This document shows, in pieces, positions 61,495-64,000 of a DNA stretch of 64,000 nucleotides. The stretch lies in IMG/VR virus record IMGVR_UViG_3300044729_003839, positions 58,966 through 122,965 of that record; one strand, given 5' to 3'. A model generated the notes under the pieces. That model was not told where the DNA came from. It saw nothing but the letters and a program-made list of their open reading frames with translations, and did no database searches. The position numbers and the translations under genes were made by a program. Each line of letters opens with the position of its first letter. Within the stretch, counting starts at the first letter, position 1. Source of the stretch: a virus.

Positions 61495-61503
61495 TGATAT
61501 GAT
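61495..61503 (+). promoter_or_regulatory. Extended -10 (TGATATGAT) before hsp20
   Basis: TGnTATGAT, 64 nt upstream of the ATG at 61559. This gives Hsp20 a long leader. No -35 at normal spacing. Confidence 0.5.
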
Positions 61504-61558
61504 CGGTGAAATCTTGTTGCCGGGGCCTCCTGGCGCTTGATTTCAATCCCCTTATCAC

Positions 61559-61930
61559 ATGTTACCCCAGACCGCAGTTTCCCTTCTCCGCGCCCTTGAC
61601 GGCATGAGTTCTGTTCCTGTAGTGCGAGGAGGCGCAACAGTCCCTCGCCATAATGCGAAAGTTTGCGATGATCAGATTGTGTACGAAATCGCTTTGCCGG
61701 GATTCAAGAAAGAGGATGTTAAAGTTAGTGTTTCGCCTGGCCGTCTAGACGTATCGTCCGACACCACCAGGGACTACTCCTCGTACGTGATGGCAGGAGC
61801 GCGTGTCGCCCCCTTCTCCATCAGTTTCCCCATGCCGTCCTCCGCCACCGTCAAAAGTGCGACCATGGCTGACGGGTTACTGTATGTGACGATCCAGACA
61901 CAGGACGCAACGACCATTGCAGTTACCTGA
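61559..61930 (+). CDS. hsp20: Small heat-shock protein, Hsp20/alpha-crystallin
   Basis: 123 residues. The alpha-crystallin domain covers ~30-118: CDDQIVYEIALPGFKKEDVK, VSVSPGRLDVSS and the ending ATMADGLLYVTIQT with the dimer strand. No IxI C-terminal motif is evident. Hsp20 is a recurrent gene in phages of cyanobacteria and probably holds unfolded proteins during virion assembly. It is smaller than bacterial homologues because the N-terminal arm is short. The MoxR ATPase follows after 47 nt. Confidence 0.9.
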   Translation: MLPQTAVSLLRALDGMSSVPVVRGGATVPRHNAKVCDDQIVYEIALPGFKKEDVKVSVSPGRLDVSSDTTRDYSSYVMAGARVAPFSISFPMPSSATVKSATMADGLLYVTIQTQDATTIAVT

Positions 61931-61941
61931 TGCGTGTGTTA

Positions 61942-61976
61942 GGGTGAGGAGGTCCCGAGAGGAAAACCCCTCACCC
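61942..61976 (+). other. Stem-loop flush with the MoxR start codon
   Basis: GGGTGAGG (61942-61949) pairs with CCTCACCC (61969-61976); the ATG follows 1 nt later. It could act in translation control of the ATPase gene. Confidence 0.5.
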
Positions 61977-61977
61977 A

Positions 61978-62985
61978 ATGCTCACACTCAACGTCTCCGA
62001 AGCAGCCAAAACCCTCCAGGCCATTATCGCCGGGGCCATCAAAACCTCCGTAATGATGTGGGGCGCACCTGGAATCGGCAAAAGCTCAATCGTTCAGCAA
62101 GTGGCCGAACAGAACGGCATGGAGGTGATCGACGTACGCCTCAGCCAGCTCGCTCCTACTGACATTCGCGGCCTTCCCTTCGTCCAAGAAGGAATCGCCC
62201 ACTTCGCGCCCCCCAGCTTCCTGCCCCAGTCCGGCAAGGGGATTCTGTTCCTGGACGAGGTGAACCTCGCTCCCCCGGCCATTCAGAACGTGGCCATGCA
62301 ACTCGTTCTGGACCGCCGCGTGGGCGACTACACCGTACCCGATGGCTGGTTCATTGTCGCCGCCGGTAACCGTGTCGAGGACCGGGCTGCAGTCAACCAG
62401 ATGCCCGCTCCTCTCGCCAACCGCTTCCTGCACTTCACTGTCGAACACGACCTGAACTCCTGGAAGACCTACGCGATCAAGCACGGTATCCGGGAAGAAA
62501 TCATTTCCTACCTGAACTTCCGCCCCGACTCCCTCCACAAGTTCTCCAAAGACGCCATCGCCTGGCCCAGCCCCCGGAGCTGGGGATACGCCTCCGACCT
62601 CCTCAAGATCGGCCTGAGCGTCGATCCGGCCGTGGGCGAAGGTGCTGCAGCCGAATTCAAATCGTTCATCAAGATCTACAGCAAGCTGCCTGCCGTGGAG
62701 AAAGTCTTGAACGGCGATATGTCCGTCAAGATGCCCAACGAGCCCAGCATGGTCTATGCGGTTACTGGTGCGTTGGTGGCACGCTCCGAGACTGTGGACA
62801 ACTATTTCAACGCGGCCAAATGGCTCGTTGGAGCGACAACCGAAGACTACCTCGGCGTGTTCTTCTACGACGCGATTACTGCCCTGTCCGTCAAAGGCAT
62901 GTTTGAGAACTTCGCCGTCAAGGTGAACAAGGACAAAGATCTCCAGTCCTTCATGGCTCGGTACGCCAAGCTGCTCAATTCCTGA
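61978..62985 (+). CDS. MoxR-type AAA+ ATPase
   Basis: 335 residues. Walker A GAPGIGKSS (29-37), RLSQLAPTDIRGLP (the substrate-loop region), Walker B GILFLDEVNLAPP (~88), sensor 1 FIVAAGNRVEDRAAV and the arginine-finger region APLANRFLHF are all present. The C-terminal lid is helical. MoxR proteins work as chaperones or metal-insertion motors together with VWA-domain partners, and the next gene has a VWA domain, so the two probably form a complex. Role in infection unknown; the proteostasis link with Hsp20 is inference. Confidence 0.88.
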   Translation: MLTLNVSEAAKTLQAIIAGAIKTSVMMWGAPGIGKSSIVQQVAEQNGMEVIDVRLSQLAPTDIRGLPFVQEGIAHFAPPSFLPQSGKGILFLDEVNLAPPAIQNVAMQLVLDRRVGDYTVPDGWFIVAAGNRVEDRAAVNQMPAPLANRFLHFTVEHDLNSWKTYAIKHGIREEIISYLNFRPDSLHKFSKDAIAWPSPRSWGYASDLLKIGLSVDPAVGEGAAAEFKSFIKIYSKLPAVEKVLNGDMSVKMPNEPSMVYAVTGALVARSETVDNYFNAAKWLVGATTEDYLGVFFYDAITALSVKGMFENFAVKVNKDKDLQSFMARYAKLLNS

Positions 62986-63002
62986 GCATTTCACTGGCGA
63001 GG

Positions 63003-63021
63003 GGGCGGGTAAATCCCGCCC
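63003..63021 (+). other. GC-rich hairpin between MoxR and VWA genes
   Basis: GGGCGGG and CCCGCCC pair round TAAAT. Only a mixed CTCCTTCTC tract follows, so it may be a weak terminator or attenuator. A run of nine C (63051-63059) lies just before the next gene. Confidence 0.5.
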
Positions 63022-63062
63022 TCCTTCTCAAGTTTGTACACCTGTCACTTCCCCCCCCCAAC

Positions 63063-64000
63063 ATGGCACCTCCAATCGCCAAACGGGTCATCAAGTCCCG
63101 AGTAAAGCTGCTCAAAAACTCTCCGTTCTTCGGTACTTTGCTGTTCCACGCTCAAGTCAAAGAAACCGAAAACATTCCTACTGCCGCTACAAACGGCCAG
63201 TCGATCTTCTTCAACAAAGACTTTTCAGATACGCTTGACGACGAAACCTTTCAAGGTATTCTGATCCACGAGGTACTGCACGCAGCGTTGCTGCATGTGC
63301 CCCGGATGAAAGATATCTCGATGAACGACCCGGCGATCTCGAACATCGCTTGTGATATTGTCGTCAACGGGATCTGCGACGAAAACAACATCAAGCTTAC
63401 CGACGGTGCGATCAGAGACAATGAGCTGAAGCACTTGAGCGTGCGAGAGATCTACTCGATCATCAAGCAGAAGCAGGCGGAAAACCCCAAGCATCTTCAA
63501 CAGAAATACGGAATTACTCAGGTAAATGCTTGCCTGTTTAATGGTAATCCGGAAGGTGAGGGTGAGGGTGAGGGTGATGGAGACGGCCAAGGCACCGGCC
63601 AGGATGACGGCGGGATCGACTGGAAAGACGCCATGACCAAGGCGGCTACCATCGCTCGTATGAAGAAGGCGGGCTCGATGGGTGCAACTTTGGAGCGCGT
63701 GTTTGCCGAACTTCTCGAACCTACTATCGACTGGCGCACTATCCTCTACAAGTACATTACCGAGTCGAGGACGGACTTCTCCGGCTACGATCGACGTCAC
63801 GTGTACAACGGTCTGTACCTGGACGACTTTTCCGGCAACCAAGTCCACGTCCTGATCTACATCGACGTTTCGGGCTCTATCGATGAACAGCTTCTGACCG
63901 ACTTTATGTCCGAAATCCACGGCGCGGTCAAGAGTGTGGATTCAATCTGCGGCGAGGCCTTCTGCTTCGACACACGCCTCCACCATGTCTGCGCCGTCGA
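63063..64000 (+). CDS. Metallopeptidase-VWA protein, 3' end outside window
   Basis: 312 codons visible, open to the right edge. The ATG at 63063 starts MAPPIAKRVIKSRVKLL. A zinc-peptidase-like signature HEVLHAALLH (HExxH, ~68-77) lies in ILIHEVLHAALLHVPRM. A low-complexity Gly/Glu/Asp linker, coded by tandem GGTGAG units, is at ~161-180. A VWA-type metal-ion-dependent adhesion start IYIDVSGSI (DxSxS, ~265) comes near the edge. This order matches putative metallopeptidase plus VWA-like proteins that pair with MoxR ATPases. The upstream hairpin may limit read-through from MoxR. Confidence 0.82.
   Translation, partial: MAPPIAKRVIKSRVKLLKNSPFFGTLLFHAQVKETENIPTAATNGQSIFFNKDFSDTLDDETFQGILIHEVLHAALLHVPRMKDISMNDPAISNIACDIVVNGICDENNIKLTDGAIRDNELKHLSVREIYSIIKQKQAENPKHLQQKYGITQVNACLFNGNPEGEGEGEGDGDGQGTGQDDGGIDWKDAMTKAATIARMKKAGSMGATLERVFAELLEPTIDWRTILYKYITESRTDFSGYDRRHVYNGLYLDDFSGNQVHVLIYIDVSGSIDEQLLTDFMSEIHGAVKSVDSICGEAFCFDTRLHHVCAV

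Noticed and set aside
62086-62994. Long open frame (302 codons) on the minus strand across the MoxR gene
   Set aside because: It is antisense to a gene with intact Walker A, Walker B and sensor motifs. Its translation shows no domain and reflects GC-rich third positions.
1-64000. tRNA genes, CRISPR arrays, integrase or attachment sites
   Set aside because: No cloverleaf-like sequence, regular spacer-repeat array, recombinase or att-like repeat was seen on either strand by reading; an automated scan would be decisive for tRNAs.

Overview
The window is a dense, gap-free stretch of a large lytic tailed-phage genome with a contractile tail (myovirus type). It encodes a large terminase, a gp25-like wedge, a baseplate J/gp6-like wedge, a tail protein I-like wedge, a gp5-like hub with an OB fold, a tape measure protein, and very large fibre or adhesin proteins. 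PhoH, Hsp20, class I ribonucleotide reductase, dUTPase, a MoxR-type ATPase and several homing-type endonucleases fit the gene complement of phages of cyanobacteria. That host is an inference: no photosynthesis gene, major capsid gene, portal gene or DNA polymerase is visible here.

Layout. 1-8538 (+): three virion/adhesin genes, the second with leucine-rich repeats. 8535-11588 (-): a PA14-containing virion protein. 11.6-13.3 kb: a small membrane protein, PhoH and a nucleotide kinase-like P-loop protein. 13.3-18.8 kb (+): small virion proteins and a baseplate protein with three cell-wall hydrolase modules. 18.7-29.4 kb (-): HNH nuclease, sigma factor, thioredoxin, terminase, then the baseplate genes (hub, tail protein I, gpJ and one unassigned). 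29.5-36.4 kb (+): a 2052-codon fibre and companions. 36.5-49.4 kb (+): nucleotide metabolism and replication (NrdB, NrdA-glutaredoxin, dUTPase, FEN-like exonuclease, SF3 helicase, AEP-type primase) with inserted endonucleases and small proteins. 49.4-58.9 kb (+): baseplate tube protein, tape measure, gp25, and charged or low-complexity proteins. 58.9-60.5 kb: lysis genes (membrane protein, GH24-C39 endolysin). 60.5-64 kb: GIY-YIG nuclease, Hsp20, MoxR ATPase and a metallopeptidase-VWA protein cut by the window end.

Regulation. Two promoter-like families split the genes by function. A 9-base element, GTTGAAAGC, recurs upstream of structural genes, repeatedly with its first base exactly 29 nt before the start codon and usually without a Shine-Dalgarno sequence. 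An extended -10 element, TGnTATAAT-like, precedes nucleotide-metabolism, replication, lysis and chaperone genes. In both families the TGA stop of the preceding gene is often part of the element. The phage also encodes a sigma-70-family factor, itself preceded by a TGnTAAAAT element, so a cascade from host-type promoters to phage sigma to late GTTGAAAGC promoters is a natural model.

Other points: an HNH gene flanked by a recoded copy of the last nine codons of the helicase gene; a circularly permuted M23 peptidase; a glutaredoxin inside the NrdA C-terminus ahead of its redox tail; a hexapeptide-repeat spike on the hub; and several small genes easily missed, at 39129, 39294, 42682, 48298 and 55318.
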